Part shown: one piece after another, positions 1-9,406 of the stretch | Numbering within the stretch: position 1 is the first letter of the stretch | How the letters are laid out: each line of letters opens with the position of its first letter | Assembly (NCBI RefSeq): GCF_020103695.1 | Contig: NZ_JAHXBF010000006.1 | Span: 310,001 to 374,000 of the forward strand | From: Hyalangium versicolor | GTDB lineage: Bacteria; Myxococcota; Myxococcia; Myxococcales; Myxococcaceae | Direction: 5' to 3' | DNA: 64,000 nt | The notes under the pieces: model-generated | Database searches by the model: none | Told to the model about the DNA's origin: nothing | The model's input: only the letters and a program-made list of their open reading frames with translations | Made by a program: the position numbers and the translations under genes

Positions 1-3000
1 GTCGGAGTAGGTGTAGCTGACAACGAGCGCATCCGTGGTCTTGGGCGAAGCCGGCGTCACGGTAGGAGTGCTCACGGCCGGAGCGGTGTTGCCCACCGTC
101 ACGGAAGGCGCCGTCTGGAGCACGCCGCACACGGGCGTGTTGTCGCAGGGGCGGACGGTGAAGTACCAGATGTCGCCCTTGGTGGTGGCGCTGGCCGGCA
201 CCGTCTTCAGATTGAGGTAGGCCGTCTGCTCCACGCCGTTCTTGAACCAGTGGAACTGACTGTTGGTCTCCGGCTGGTTGTCCGGGTCCGAGTACGTGTA
301 GCTCGCGGTGAGCACGTCATCGGTGCGCGGAGGGCTGGGCGTGATGCGGACGTTGGTGACGGTGGGAGCGGAGCTGCCCACCACCACGGTGGTGGACGTG
401 ACGAGTGTTCCCAGGTCTGCGCCGTCCTTGGGGCGCAGCGTGTAGTACCACTGGTCGTTCAGCGTGAACGGCCCCGTCACCGTGCGCAGATCGTTCAGCG
501 AAGTCTGGAGGGTGCCGTTGCGATACCACCGGATCTCCGAGCCCAGCTCCGAGTCGTTGTCCGGATCCGCGTACGTATACGAGACGCTGAGGTTGGAGCT
601 GGAGCTGGGCGAGGCGGGGGTGATCTGCACGCTGCTCGCGGAGGGAGGCGTGTTGGCGATCGTCACCACGGGAGAGTTCACGCTGGCGCCCAGGCTGGTG
701 CCGTCTCCGGGGCGCACGGTGAAGTACCAGACCTGGCCCTTGACCGTGGCGGATGCGGGCACGGTGAGCTGGTTGAGCAGCGAGGTCTGCTCCACGCTGT
801 TGAGGAACCAGTGGATCTCGCTGCCGCTCTCGGTGTCATTGTCCGCGTCCGAGTAGCCGTAGCTGGCGGTGAGGAGATCGGCCGTTCTGGGAGACGAGGG
901 CGAGATGGTGGGCGTCGCCGCGACCGGCGCCGTATTGAGGATGGTGACCGTGGGAGACGTCTCCAGCCGGCCGGGCTCCAGGCCATCGCGAGCGCGGACC
1001 GTGAAGTGCCATTGCTCGTCGCGAGTCGTCGCCGACGCGGGAACCGTCAGCACACCGAAGTAGGCCACCTGCTCCGTGCCGTTCTTGAACCAGCGCACCT
1101 CGGTGCCGCTCTGCGCGTCGCCATCGGCGTCCTGGTACGTGTACGTGCCGACGAGGGTGTCCGTGGTCGTCGGGGCGGCAGGGTTCAGCGTGAGCGGAGC
1201 AGCGGTGGGGCGGTTGTTCGCGAGATAGACGACGACGCGGTGGTTGCTGGTATCGGCCGCGTAGAGGTTGCCCACGGCGTCGATGGCCACGCCGCGCAGG
1301 GTGCACAGGGACGCGGGGCCCAGGCCGCCCGCGTTGCACGAGTTCCCCGTGGAAGTGGACTGGCCGAAGAGCCGGTCCGCGCTCACGTCGGTGGAACGCG
1401 GCGAGTTGTACTGGACGACGCGATCCGAGTCCCGGTCAGCGACATAGAGGTTGCCGGCCGAGTCCACGGCAGCGCTCCAGGGGGCGCACAGGCCGGTCTG
1501 GCTCGCGGAGCACGAGGCGCTGGTCATCGACGACTGGCCCACCACGAGATCCGCGACGGTGTCCGAGGAGCGTGGCGCGTCGTACTCGAGGACGCGGTGG
1601 TTGTCGCTGTCGGCCACGTACAGCCGCAGGGAGGAGACGCTGGTGTCCAGCGCGAGCTGGTTGGGTCCGCACAGCGAGCTGGCCGAGCGACCGCTCCGGT
1701 TGCAGGTGGCGGTGGAGAATCCGCCCGCTTGCCCGAACACCGCGTCCGCGGTCACATCGGTGCTCCAGGGGTCGGAGTACACGAGGACGCGGTTGTTGTC
1801 GTGGTCGGAGACGAACAGGTCATTGGCGGGGCTCACCGTGGCGCCGGAGGGGTTGCACACGGTGATGGCGCTCGGGCTGGAGAGGGCGCGGTTGCACGAG
1901 CGCGAGGTGTAGTCCGCTTGGCCGATCACCTTGTCCGCGACGGTGTCGGTGGTGAAGGGCGCGTTGTAGAGGAGGACGCGGTGGTTCGAGGTATCGGTGA
2001 CGTAGACGCGGCCGGTGGAGTCCACGGTGACGGCGTTGGGGCTGCACAGGCTGGAGGCGGAGACGCCCTGGCTGTTGCAGCCCGAGGTCAGCAGATCCGG
2101 CTGGCCCAGCACGAGGTCCGCGGGAGAGCCGGTCTGGAAGGCGGTGACATCCGCCCAAGCGAGCACGCGGCTGTTGGAGGTATCCGCCACGTACAACCGG
2201 TTGGGCGTCACCGACGTGTCGATGGCCACCGAGGTGGGCGAGGACAGGCCCGTGCCATCCACGAGGTTGGAGCCGGTGAAGCGGAAGCCGGTCTGCCCGA
2301 GCACCGCGTCGGCCACCAGGTCCGTGGACAGGGGCGTGGTGTAGCGCAGCAGCCGGTGGTTGCCGCCGTCCACCACATACACGTTGCCGGTGGAGTTGAC
2401 GGTGATGCCCTTCGGGTTGCACAGGGTGAGCGCGGAGGCGCCGCCGCTGTTGCAGGTGCTGCCGGTGAAGACCGTCTGCCCGAAGACACGGTCGGCCACG
2501 GTGTCGCCGCCGGTGGCGAACGGCGCGTTGTACTCGAGCACGCGGGCGTTGGTGTCGGAGACGTAGAGGTTGCCCGCCGCATCGCTCGTCATGTCCGCGG
2601 GGGTGCACAGACTGGAGGCGCCCAGGCCCGCGCCGTTGCAGACGCCCTTGGTGAAGTCAGCCTGGCCGAAGACGCGATCCGCGGCCTGCCCGTTGGTGAA
2701 GGTCACCGAGTTCCACGCCAGCACGCGGCTGTTGGACGCATCCGCCACATAGAGCCGGTTGGGCGAGGAGGAGCGATCCACATGCACCCCGGCGGGAGCG
2801 TTGAGGCCCTGGTTGTCGATGGAGTTGCGAGCGGTGTTGGCGAAGTCCGTCTGCCCCAGGACGCGATCCGGGGTGGTGTCATTGCCGGTGGCGAAGGGCG
2901 CGTTGTAGCCCAGCACGCGGTGGGCGGAGGTGTCCGAGACGTAGAGGTTGTTGGAGGCATCCACCGCCACGGAGGGAGCCGAAGTCAGCAGACAGGTGGC

Positions 3001-4713
3001 GGAGATGGTGGAGCACCCGCTGGAGCTCGAGGTGAAGCTGGACTTGCCCACCAGCTTGTCCGCCACGGTGTTGGTGGTGAGCGGCGTCTGGTAGCCGAGC
3101 ACGCGCGAGTTGCCCTCGTCCCCCACCCAGACGTTGCCCGAGCCGTCCACTGCGACCGAGCCCGGATTGCACAGCGAGGAGCTGGTGAGGCCCGCGGCGT
3201 TGCACGTGCCCACTGTCATGCTCGCCTGGCCGAACACGAGATCCGCGATCGTGTCCCCGGAGGCATACGTGTACACCAGCACGCGTGAGTTGCCGTAGTC
3301 GGCGATGAAGACGTTGCCGGCCGCATCCACCGTCACCCCGCGCGGGGTGCACAGCGTGCCGGAGCCGAGGCCGCCCGTGTTGCAGCCAGTGTCCGTGGGG
3401 TTGGCCTGGCCGAACCCATCATCCGCGACGGTGTCTCCCGCCCGTCCGCCCTCGTAGTAGAGCACCCGGCTGTTGCTGGTGTCGGCGATGAGGAGGTTGC
3501 CCGCCGAGTCCAGCGCCACGCCCCAGGGGCCGCACAGCGTGGCCTCGGACGCGCCTCCGTTGTTGCACGTCGCGCCGGTGAAGGAGGCCTGTCCCCATAC
3601 CTTGTCGGCCAGCTTGTCACTGGCGAAGGGCGTGTCGAAGACGAGCACGCGGTTGTTGTTGGTGTCAGCGACGAAGAGGTTGCCCGCCGCATCCACCGTC
3701 AGGCCGCGAGGGAAGCACAGCGTGCCGGCCCCGATGCCCCCCGTGTTGCATCCGCTGGACGCCGCGTCCGGCTGCCCGAGGATCCGGTCCGCGGGGGCAC
3801 CGTTGGAGAAGGCCGTGGCGTTGCTCCAGCCGAGCACGCGGTGGTTGTCCGTGTCCGCCACATAGATGCGATTGGGCGTGACGCTCCGATCGATGGCCAG
3901 CCGGGACGGGTTGGACAGGCCGCGCGAGTCCACGATGTTGGGCAGGTTGCCCGCCATGCCCGTCTGCCCGAGCACCGCGTCCGCCACCACGTCCGTGAGC
4001 GGTGCGTTGAAGCGCAGCACCCGGTGGTTGCCCTGGTCCGTGACATACAGATTGCCCGAGCCATCCAGTGACAGCCCCACCGGCGTGCACAGGGTGGAAG
4101 CGCTGGGTGTGCCTCCCAGGTTGCAGGTGGCCGTGAGCATGTTGCCGCCCTGGCCGTAGACCCGGTCCGCCCCCAGGTCCATGGTGAAGGGCGAGTCGAA
4201 CTCGAGCAGCCGGTTGTTGCCGCTGTCCGCCACGTACAGATTTCCGGCCGCGTCCACCTCCACCGCCTTCGGATTGCACAGCGAGGTGGCGCTCACGCCC
4301 GTGGCGTTGCAGGCGCCTCGGTACGGGTCGCTCTGCCCGAGAATCTTGTCCGCCGGAGCCCCGTTGGCGAACGCGGTGGCATCCGCCCAGGCGAGCACGC
4401 GGCTGTTGGAGGTGTCCGCCACATACACGCGTGGCGGGCTCACGCTGGTGTCCAGCGCCACCCCCTCGGGTGCATTCAGGCCTCGGCCATCGAGCAGGTT
4501 GACGGCGTTGAAGGTCGCCGTGGTCTGCCCGAGGAAGAGGTCTCCCACGTTGTCGATGGGCAGGCGCAATCCCTGGCGGGTGGTCGCCAGGGAGGAGGGC
4601 AGCGGCTCGGGCTCGGGGGGCTCGGGAGGCTGCTGGCAGGCAGCACTGAGCAACACGAGCATGGGCAGCAGCAGGCGCGCGCTCGGGCTGAGGGCGCGGA
4701 GGGATGAAGCCAT
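1..4713 (-). CDS. Giant NHL-repeat / Ig-like repeat lipoprotein (C-terminus outside window)
   Basis: A continuous minus-strand frame runs from an ATG at 4713-4711 off the left edge (1571 codons present, no stop seen). The N-terminus is a lipoprotein signal: charged start, hydrophobic run and lipobox LSAAC, followed by a Pro/Glu-rich linker, so the protein is probably exported and lipid-anchored. About 18 NHL-type blades follow, each with a core such as LYVADTSNSRVL, and many blades carry a paired Cys (GCN...LC) that could form disulfides. After roughly residue 1210 come four complete and one cut Ig-like repeats of about 90 residues, each with YTYSDxDND, RWFKNG and WYFTVRP cores. NHL propellers are interaction or carbohydrate-binding platforms; no enzyme motif is visible. 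The opposite strand shows long shadow frames because of codon bias. It is divergent from the kinase gene at 4827. Confidence 0.88.
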   Translation of the reverse strand, partial: MASSLRALSPSARLLLPMLVLLSAACQQPPEPPEPEPLPSSLATTRQGLRLPIDNVGDLFLGQTTATFNAVNLLDGRGLNAPEGVALDTSVSPPRVYVADTSNSRVLAWADATAFANGAPADKILGQSDPYRGACNATGVSATSLCNPKAVEVDAAGNLYVADSGNNRLLEFDSPFTMDLGADRVYGQGGNMLTATCNLGGTPSASTLCTPVGLSLDGSGNLYVTDQGNHRVLRFNAPLTDVVADAVLGQTGMAGNLPNIVDSRGLSNPSRLAIDRSVTPNRIYVADTDNHRVLGWSNATAFSNGAPADRILGQPDAASSGCNTGGIGAGTLCFPRGLTVDAAGNLFVADTNNNRVLVFDTPFASDKLADKVWGQASFTGATCNNGGASEATLCGPWGVALDSAGNLLIADTSNSRVLYYEGGRAGDTVADDGFGQANPTDTGCNTGGLGSGTLCTPRGVTVDAAGNVFIADYGNSRVLVYTYASGDTIADLVFGQASMTVGTCNAAGLTSSSLCNPGSVAVDGSGNVWVGDEGNSRVLGYQTPLTTNTVADKLVGKSSFTSSSSGCSTISATCLLTSAPSVAVDASNNLYVSDTSAHRVLGYNAPFATGNDTTPDRVLGQTDFANTARNSIDNQGLNAPAGVHVDRSSSPNRLYVADASNSRVLAWNSVTFTNGQAADRVFGQADFTKGVCNGAGLGASSLCTPADMTSDAAGNLYVSDTNARVLEYNAPFATGGDTVADRVFGQTVFTGSTCNSGGASALTLCNPKGITVNSTGNVYVVDGGNHRLLRYTTPLSTDLVADAVLGQTGFRFTGSNLVDGTGLSSPTSVAIDTSVTPNRLYVADTSNSRVLAWADVTAFQTGSPADLVLGQPDLLTSGCNSQGVSASSLCSPNAVTVDSTGRVYVTDTSNHRVLLYNAPFTTDTVADKVIGQADYTSRSCNRALSSPSAITVCNPSGATVSPANDLFVSDHDNNRVLVYSDPWSTDVTADAVFGQAGGFSTATCNRSGRSASSLCGPNQLALDTSVSSLRLYVADSDNHRVLEYDAPRSSDTVADLVVGQSSMTSASCSASQTGLCAPWSAAVDSAGNLYVADRDSDRVVQYNSPRSTDVSADRLFGQSTSTGNSCNAGGLGPASLCTLRGVAIDAVGNLYAADTSNHRVVVYLANNRPTAAPLTLNPAAPTTTDTLVGTYTYQDADGDAQSGTEVRWFKNGTEQVAYFGVLTVPASATTRDEQWHFTVRARDGLEPGRLETSPTVTILNTAPVAATPTISPSSPRTADLLTASYGYSDADNDTESGSEIHWFLNSVEQTSLLNQLTVPASATVKGQVWYFTVRPGDGTSLGASVNSPVVTIANTPPSASSVQITPASPSSSSNLSVSYTYADPDNDSELGSEIRWYRNGTLQTSLNDLRTVTGPFTLNDQWYYTLRPKDGADLGTLVTSTTVVVGSSAPTVTNVRITPSPPRTDDVLTASYTYSDPDNQPETNSQFHWFKNGVEQTAYLNLKTVPASATTKGDIWYFTVRPCDNTPVCGVLQTAPSVTVGNTAPAVSTPTVTPASPKTTDALVVSYTYSD

Positions 4714-4826
4714 GGGGGGACCGTGGGTAGGGCGGATGGGAACAACCTACCGCAGTCGGGTGGGGACGCGCCTCCCCGGGTCGGATTGTGCTCGGGGCCC
4801 CCCGTTCCGATACAGTGATGTTCCTC

Positions 4827-6968
4827 ATGACCCAGCAGTTCGGAAAGTACCTGCTGCTCAAGCGGTTGGCGGTGGGCGGCATGGCGGAGATCTGGCTGGC
4901 CAAGCAGCTCGGGCTCCAGGGTTTCGAGAAGCTCGTGGTCGTCAAGCGCATCCTCGACCAGCACGCCACCGAGAGGGATTTCGTCCAGATGTTCCTGGAC
5001 GAGGCGCGGCTGGCCGCTTCGCTCAACCACCCCCATGTGGTGCAAATCTATGACTTGGGTCAGGAGCAGGCGTCTTTCTATATCGCCATGGAGTTCATCG
5101 CGGGGCATGACCTCCTGGCCATCTTGCGCAAATGCAAGCACGCCCAGGCCCCGTTGCCCCCGCCCATCGCCGCGCGACTGATTGCCGGAGCGTGCGAGGG
5201 CCTCCACTACGCGCACACCCGCAAGGACAACGCTGGCAACCCGCTGAACATCGTCCACCGCGACGTGTCCCCCTCGAACATCCTCGTCACGTACGAGGGC
5301 GGGGTGAAGGTGGTGGACTTCGGCATCGCCAAGGCCGAGACGCAGAGCACCAAGACCGAAGGCGGGAAGATCAAGGGGAAGTTCAGCTACATGTCCCCCG
5401 AGCAGATTCGCTCGGTGGCGCTGGATGCGCGCAGCGACGTGTTCGCGCTGGGCATCGTGCTGTACGAAATCCTCGTGGGCCGGCGGCTCTTCAAGCGCGA
5501 GAACGAGCTGGCCATCATGCAGGACATCCTCGAGGGGGAGATTCGCCGCGCCTCGGAGCTGCGAGCGGATGTGCCTCCGGCGCTGGATGAGATTCTGGAG
5601 AAGGCGCTGCAGAAGGACCGGCGCCGCCGCTTCGCCAGCGCGCAGGAGATGCAGCTGGCGCTGGAGAAGTACCTGGCCAGCACGGCCGAGCCACCCACCA
5701 GCGTTCACGTCTCGCAGTTCATGCTCAAGCTGTTCGCCGAGGAGCACACCGCCTACCAGGCGCTCCTGCGCGAGCTGCCCACCGCTCGTCCGGAGCAGCT
5801 GGTCCACATCATCGAGCAGGGGCACCGCACCGGCACGGGCAACTCGCAGGTCTCCGGCTTCACGGATCCGGGGGCGGAGAAGGTGGACGGAGAGCATCGC
5901 ACGGCGGTGCTGGATGCGGTGAAGCGGCCCTCGGAGCGAAAGAAGGTGGGGACCCTGGCCGCGCTCGCGGTGGCGGGGGTGGCGGCGCTGGCGGGCGTCG
6001 GCTTCGTGCTCACGCGCCCCTCCGCTCCGCCGCTGCCGGTGGAGGGAGAGCTGACGGTGGAGAGCGATCCGCCGGGGGCCGCGCTCGTGGTGGATGGCAT
6101 CGCGTCGAAGGTGACGACGCCGGGCACGTTGCGGATGCTGGGGTTCGATCAGGACATCCACGTGCGAGTCGAGAAGGAGGGCCGCGAGCCTCGCGAGGTG
6201 ACGGTGAGGCTCACCCGGCAGGCCGCGAGCAAGACCATCTCCGTGATGCTGCCTCCCGAGCAGGCGAAACCCGGGGCCATCTCGCTGGAGACGGAGCCGC
6301 CGGGGGCCTCGGTGGTGCTCGACGGGAAGCAGCTGGAGGGCACCACGCCGCTGACGCTGCCCGAAGTGGCCTCGGGAGTGGAGCACCTGATCCGCATCAG
6401 CCTCGCGGGCCATCAGGACGAGGCGGCCACGGTGAAGGTGGAGCCGGGTGCGACCGCCCCGGTGAAGCTCGCGCTGAAGGCCCTGCCGCCGCCCGAGCCC
6501 GAGCCCACGGCGGAGGCCATCTCCGATCCGCGAGGCAAGAAGGGCAAGAAGGAGCTCCTGACCGGTGAGGTGGAGATCTCCAGCACGCCGCCCGCGGACA
6601 TCTTCCTTGGGAGCAAGAAGCTGGGGCACACGCCTGCGACGGTGAAGCTGCCGGTGGGCAAGGTGGCGCTCACCTTCGTCAACGCCGAGCTGGAGCTGCG
6701 CCAGACGACCTCGGTGAACGTGGATGCGAAGGGGAAGTCTCGTGCTGCTGTCGAGTTCCGGAAGGGGAAGATCGCCGCGGACGCCAGGCCGTGGGCGGAT
6801 GTCTACATCGGCGAGCGGAAGCTGGGCACCACGCCACTGGCGCCGCGCGAGGTGTACGAGGGCAGCTACACGGTGCGTCTGGTGAACAGCGAGTTGGGCG
6901 CCATCAAGGCGGTGAAAGTGGTGGTCGAGCCGGGCCGGACCACCGTCGTGCGAGAGCAGCTCCAGTAG
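4827..6968 (+). CDS. Ser/Thr protein kinase with transmembrane helix and C-terminal PEGA repeats
   Basis: Hanks-type kinase of about 713 residues. The N-terminal catalytic domain (about 7-280) has a GG-loop (AVGGMAE), Lys40 in VVVK, the HRD loop at 144-146 (HRDVSPSN), the DFG at 164-166 and YMSPEQ. A single membrane helix lies near 375-396, followed by four PEGA-like beta repeats (cores DPPGAALVVDG, EPPGASVVLDG, TPPADIFLG, RPWADVYIG) expected outside the cytoplasm, where PEGA domains are thought to contact the cell surface. The frame is open back to a GTG at 4788, but ATG 4827 gives the conserved-looking MTQQFGKYLLLKRL start; ATG 4818 is also possible. The gene is monocistronic, with a terminator hairpin just after the stop. 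Confidence 0.93.
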   Translation: MTQQFGKYLLLKRLAVGGMAEIWLAKQLGLQGFEKLVVVKRILDQHATERDFVQMFLDEARLAASLNHPHVVQIYDLGQEQASFYIAMEFIAGHDLLAILRKCKHAQAPLPPPIAARLIAGACEGLHYAHTRKDNAGNPLNIVHRDVSPSNILVTYEGGVKVVDFGIAKAETQSTKTEGGKIKGKFSYMSPEQIRSVALDARSDVFALGIVLYEILVGRRLFKRENELAIMQDILEGEIRRASELRADVPPALDEILEKALQKDRRRRFASAQEMQLALEKYLASTAEPPTSVHVSQFMLKLFAEEHTAYQALLRELPTARPEQLVHIIEQGHRTGTGNSQVSGFTDPGAEKVDGEHRTAVLDAVKRPSERKKVGTLAALAVAGVAALAGVGFVLTRPSAPPLPVEGELTVESDPPGAALVVDGIASKVTTPGTLRMLGFDQDIHVRVEKEGREPREVTVRLTRQAASKTISVMLPPEQAKPGAISLETEPPGASVVLDGKQLEGTTPLTLPEVASGVEHLIRISLAGHQDEAATVKVEPGATAPVKLALKALPPPEPEPTAEAISDPRGKKGKKELLTGEVEISSTPPADIFLGSKKLGHTPATVKLPVGKVALTFVNAELELRQTTSVNVDAKGKSRAAVEFRKGKIAADARPWADVYIGERKLGTTPLAPREVYEGSYTVRLVNSELGAIKAVKVVVEPGRTTVVREQLQ

Positions 6969-6982
6969 CCTTTTGATCCGGG

Positions 6983-7008
6983 AGGGCGGGTTTTCCCCCC
7001 GCCCTTCT
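6983..7008 (+). terminator. Rho-independent-like terminator after the PEGA kinase
   Basis: A 7-bp GC stem (GGGCGGG at 6984-6990 with CCCGCCC at 6998-7004) has a T/C-rich loop and is followed by TTCTT. It lies 15 bases after the kinase stop and before the GspE-like gene. The T tract is short, so the efficiency is uncertain. Confidence 0.6.
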
Positions 7009-7089
7009 TGGGTGGGAGGGTCGACGACTGCCTGTCTGGTTGGCCCGAGTGGAACGGCGGCCACCCGGGTGGTAGGGTTTTGTCACCTC

Positions 7090-8616
7090 ATGACTGCGTT
7101 GATGAGCAAGGCCACTCGCGGGATGTGGACCCTCACGGGAGTGGTCCTCGTGGCGGGTGTCGGTTCCTTCCTCCTCCGGCACGTGCCCCTGGGCCTGGAG
7201 ACTACGTTGAAGAGCGCGGGGACGTACCTGCACACGGCGCTCTCGCCCCTGGTGTTCCTCAGCGCGGGGTTGGCGATCGCACTGGGGGTGGGCTCTTCGC
7301 TGGTCACCGCGTACGCGCGCCGCGCGCCGCCGCCCATGGCGAAGCGCCCGGCACTGTCTCCGCTGGAGGTGGTCAACGAGGACGTGGCCATCCAGGTGCG
7401 CGAGATGCTGGTGGAGCTGGGCCAGTTCCTGCGCGGCGTGGCCACTTCGCCGGATCCGGACATCATCGTGTTCATGGAAACGCTGATGGACGGGGCGATC
7501 CGCCTGGGCGCCAGCGACGTGCACATCCATCCGCTGGAGGCGGGCACGCGCATCGCGTTCCGCGTCCACGGCGTGTTGGAGGAAGTGCTCACCTTCCCTC
7601 GCGAGCACCACCCGCGCCTCATCAACCGCATCAAGGTGCTGTCCAAGCTGACGCTGTACAAGCTGGACAAGCCCCAGGACGGACACTTCCCGCTCTCCAC
7701 GCAGGAGGGGCCGGCGGACATCCGCGTCTCGGTGCTGCCCACCAACCACGGTGAGGCGGTGGCGCTGCGTATCGCGCGCACGGGCGTGAAGCTGCCGCAG
7801 TTGAGTGCGCTCGGGTTCCCCAGCGGGTTGCACGAGAAGTATCAGCAGATCCTCCAGCTGCCCCAGGGCGTCATCTTCGTGGCGGGCGCCACGGGCAGCG
7901 GCAAGACGACGTCGCTGTATGCCTCGTTGGGTTACATCAAGGAGTCGCGTGGCGCGCTCACACGCATCGCGACCATCGAGGATCCGGTCGAGTTCGACGT
8001 ACCGCTCTTCGCGCAGACGCAGGTGAACGCCGAGCAGGGCTTTACGTTCGCACAAGGCCTGCGCTCGGTGCTGCGCCAGGATCCGAACGTCATCATGGTG
8101 GGTGAGATTCGCGATCCGGAGACGGGGCGCACGGCGATCCAGGCGGGCCTGAGCGGCCACCTCATCCTCACGACGATCCACGCGAACTCGGCCTCGGGCG
8201 TGTTCAACCGCCTCATCGAGATGGGCGTGGAGCCCTTCCTGTTGGCCTCCGCCACGGTGGCGACGATTTCGCAGCGTCTGGTTCGCGCGCTGTGTCCGCA
8301 CTGCCGGACGCCCTCGCCCATCAGCCCCGAGGAGGCGGTCCGCCTGGACTCGGCGGGCCTGGAGCGCGGGACGTTCTATAGCGCGGTGGGCTGCCAGCGC
8401 TGTGGCGGCAGCGGGTATCTGGGGCGCACGGCCATCTACGAGATGCTGGCCGTCAGCCCGGCCATTCGCGACGGCATCAACGCCAAGATGCCGACGCCGC
8501 GGTTGCAGGAGATCGCCATGAAGGAGGGGATGGTGCCGCTGTTGGCGGCGGGGGTGGAGCGGGCGCGGGCTGGGGCGACGACGCTGCGCGAAGTGTTCCG
8601 GGTTGTCGGTGGTTGA
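7090..8616 (+). CDS. Membrane-anchored GspE/PilB-family secretion ATPase
   Basis: About 508 residues. Two hydrophobic segments fill the first 75 residues (VVLVAGVGSFLL and VFLSAGLAIALGVGSS), followed by a type II secretion/type IV pilus ATPase domain. The Walker A is GATGSGKT (about 266-273), the Walker B-like motif is VGEIRDPET, His-box residues are in LILTTIHANS, and a four-cysteine zinc element (CPHC...CQRC, about 403-438) is typical of GspE/PilB rather than PilT. The usual N-terminal N1E/MshEN domain is absent and replaced by the membrane segments. ATG 7090 is chosen; ATG 7102 is an alternative. No pilin, GspF or GspD gene is nearby, so it is an orphan, followed 24 bases later by a PEGA-like membrane protein. 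Confidence 0.88.
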   Translation: MTALMSKATRGMWTLTGVVLVAGVGSFLLRHVPLGLETTLKSAGTYLHTALSPLVFLSAGLAIALGVGSSLVTAYARRAPPPMAKRPALSPLEVVNEDVAIQVREMLVELGQFLRGVATSPDPDIIVFMETLMDGAIRLGASDVHIHPLEAGTRIAFRVHGVLEEVLTFPREHHPRLINRIKVLSKLTLYKLDKPQDGHFPLSTQEGPADIRVSVLPTNHGEAVALRIARTGVKLPQLSALGFPSGLHEKYQQILQLPQGVIFVAGATGSGKTTSLYASLGYIKESRGALTRIATIEDPVEFDVPLFAQTQVNAEQGFTFAQGLRSVLRQDPNVIMVGEIRDPETGRTAIQAGLSGHLILTTIHANSASGVFNRLIEMGVEPFLLASATVATISQRLVRALCPHCRTPSPISPEEAVRLDSAGLERGTFYSAVGCQRCGGSGYLGRTAIYEMLAVSPAIRDGINAKMPTPRLQEIAMKEGMVPLLAAGVERARAGATTLREVFRVVGG

Positions 8617-8640
8617 GCCTGAGGGGCGGGGAGAAGAGAC

Positions 8641-9375
8641 GTGAGCAACTCGCATCCATCCAAACCTGACTGGCCGTCTCCCCCGGTGGGTGGGCAGCCC
8701 CGAGACGAGCTCCAGGACGCCCTCATGGGCCGCACCCAGGAGACGGAGCACGTCCAGTCCCGGTTCTCCACCCTGCAGGGCCCGGGAGGAGACGAGGAGG
8801 GGCAGGGCAGCGCGCATCGCACCGGCTCGTCCGGAACGGTGTCGGTGCACCAGCAGCCGAGGGAGAAGATCGAGACGTTCCTGCCCTCGACGGAGGGGGG
8901 AGCGTGGCGGGTAGCGGCGGCGCTGAAGCTGGGCGCGGCGGGGTTCTCGCTGATGGCGGTGGCGCTGTTCGCGCTGCCGGAGCTCGACCGTTCGTTCCAG
9001 TTGCCCACCGCGCCCGAGACGGCGGAGGTCATCAAGACGACGTACAAGACGATCGCGCCGGCGCTGGACACGCCTGCGCCTTCCGCGGATCCGGATGAGG
9101 TCATCGCCGAGCAGACCACCACGTTCGACGGGGCGGCCATCCTGGTCGTGGAGTCCGAGGTGCCGAACGCGGCTGTGCGGGTGGACGGCAATGACCAGGG
9201 GAACACGCCTGTGTCGCTCACGCTGGACTGCCTCCCGGGCAAGCCCATCAAGGTCGAAGTGACGCGCAGGGGCTATGAGCGGGCGCAGCGGGTCACGTTC
9301 TGCCGTACGAACACGATGATCAAGTTGTATGCGCGGTTGAAGAAGATCGAGAAGAAGCCCGGCGCGCCGAAGTGA
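8641..9375 (+). CDS. Membrane protein with PEGA-like C-terminal domain
   Basis: Encodes 244 residues from a GTG with GGAG about nine bases upstream. Residues 1-95 are polar and probably cytoplasmic, one membrane helix lies near 98-116 (GAAGFSLMAVALFALP), and the last 90 residues form a PEGA-like beta unit (AILVVESEVPNAAVRVDG, GNTPVSLTLDCLPG) followed by a basic tail. PEGA units also occur on the kinase upstream, hinting at a shared surface target. Only 24 bases separate it from the GspE-like ATPase, so the two may form an operon. The function is unknown; the PEGA assignment is by motif only. Confidence 0.8.
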   Translation: MSNSHPSKPDWPSPPVGGQPRDELQDALMGRTQETEHVQSRFSTLQGPGGDEEGQGSAHRTGSSGTVSVHQQPREKIETFLPSTEGGAWRVAAALKLGAAGFSLMAVALFALPELDRSFQLPTAPETAEVIKTTYKTIAPALDTPAPSADPDEVIAEQTTTFDGAAILVVESEVPNAAVRVDGNDQGNTPVSLTLDCLPGKPIKVEVTRRGYERAQRVTFCRTNTMIKLYARLKKIEKKPGAPK

Positions 9376-9406
9376 GCCGTGTCGGGCAGTTCATCCGAGA
9401 CGACGT

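Noticed and set aside
250..3288. A 1012-codon plus-strand open frame opposite the NHL lipoprotein
   Set aside because: It is rich in Arg, Val, Gly and His in a repeating pattern that mirrors the NHL repeats of the minus strand. It has no recognisable domain and no ribosome site, so it is a shadow caused by codon bias.
6973..7089. An extension of the GspE-like protein upstream of 7090
   Set aside because: It overlaps the terminator hairpin of the preceding gene and adds non-conserved sequence.
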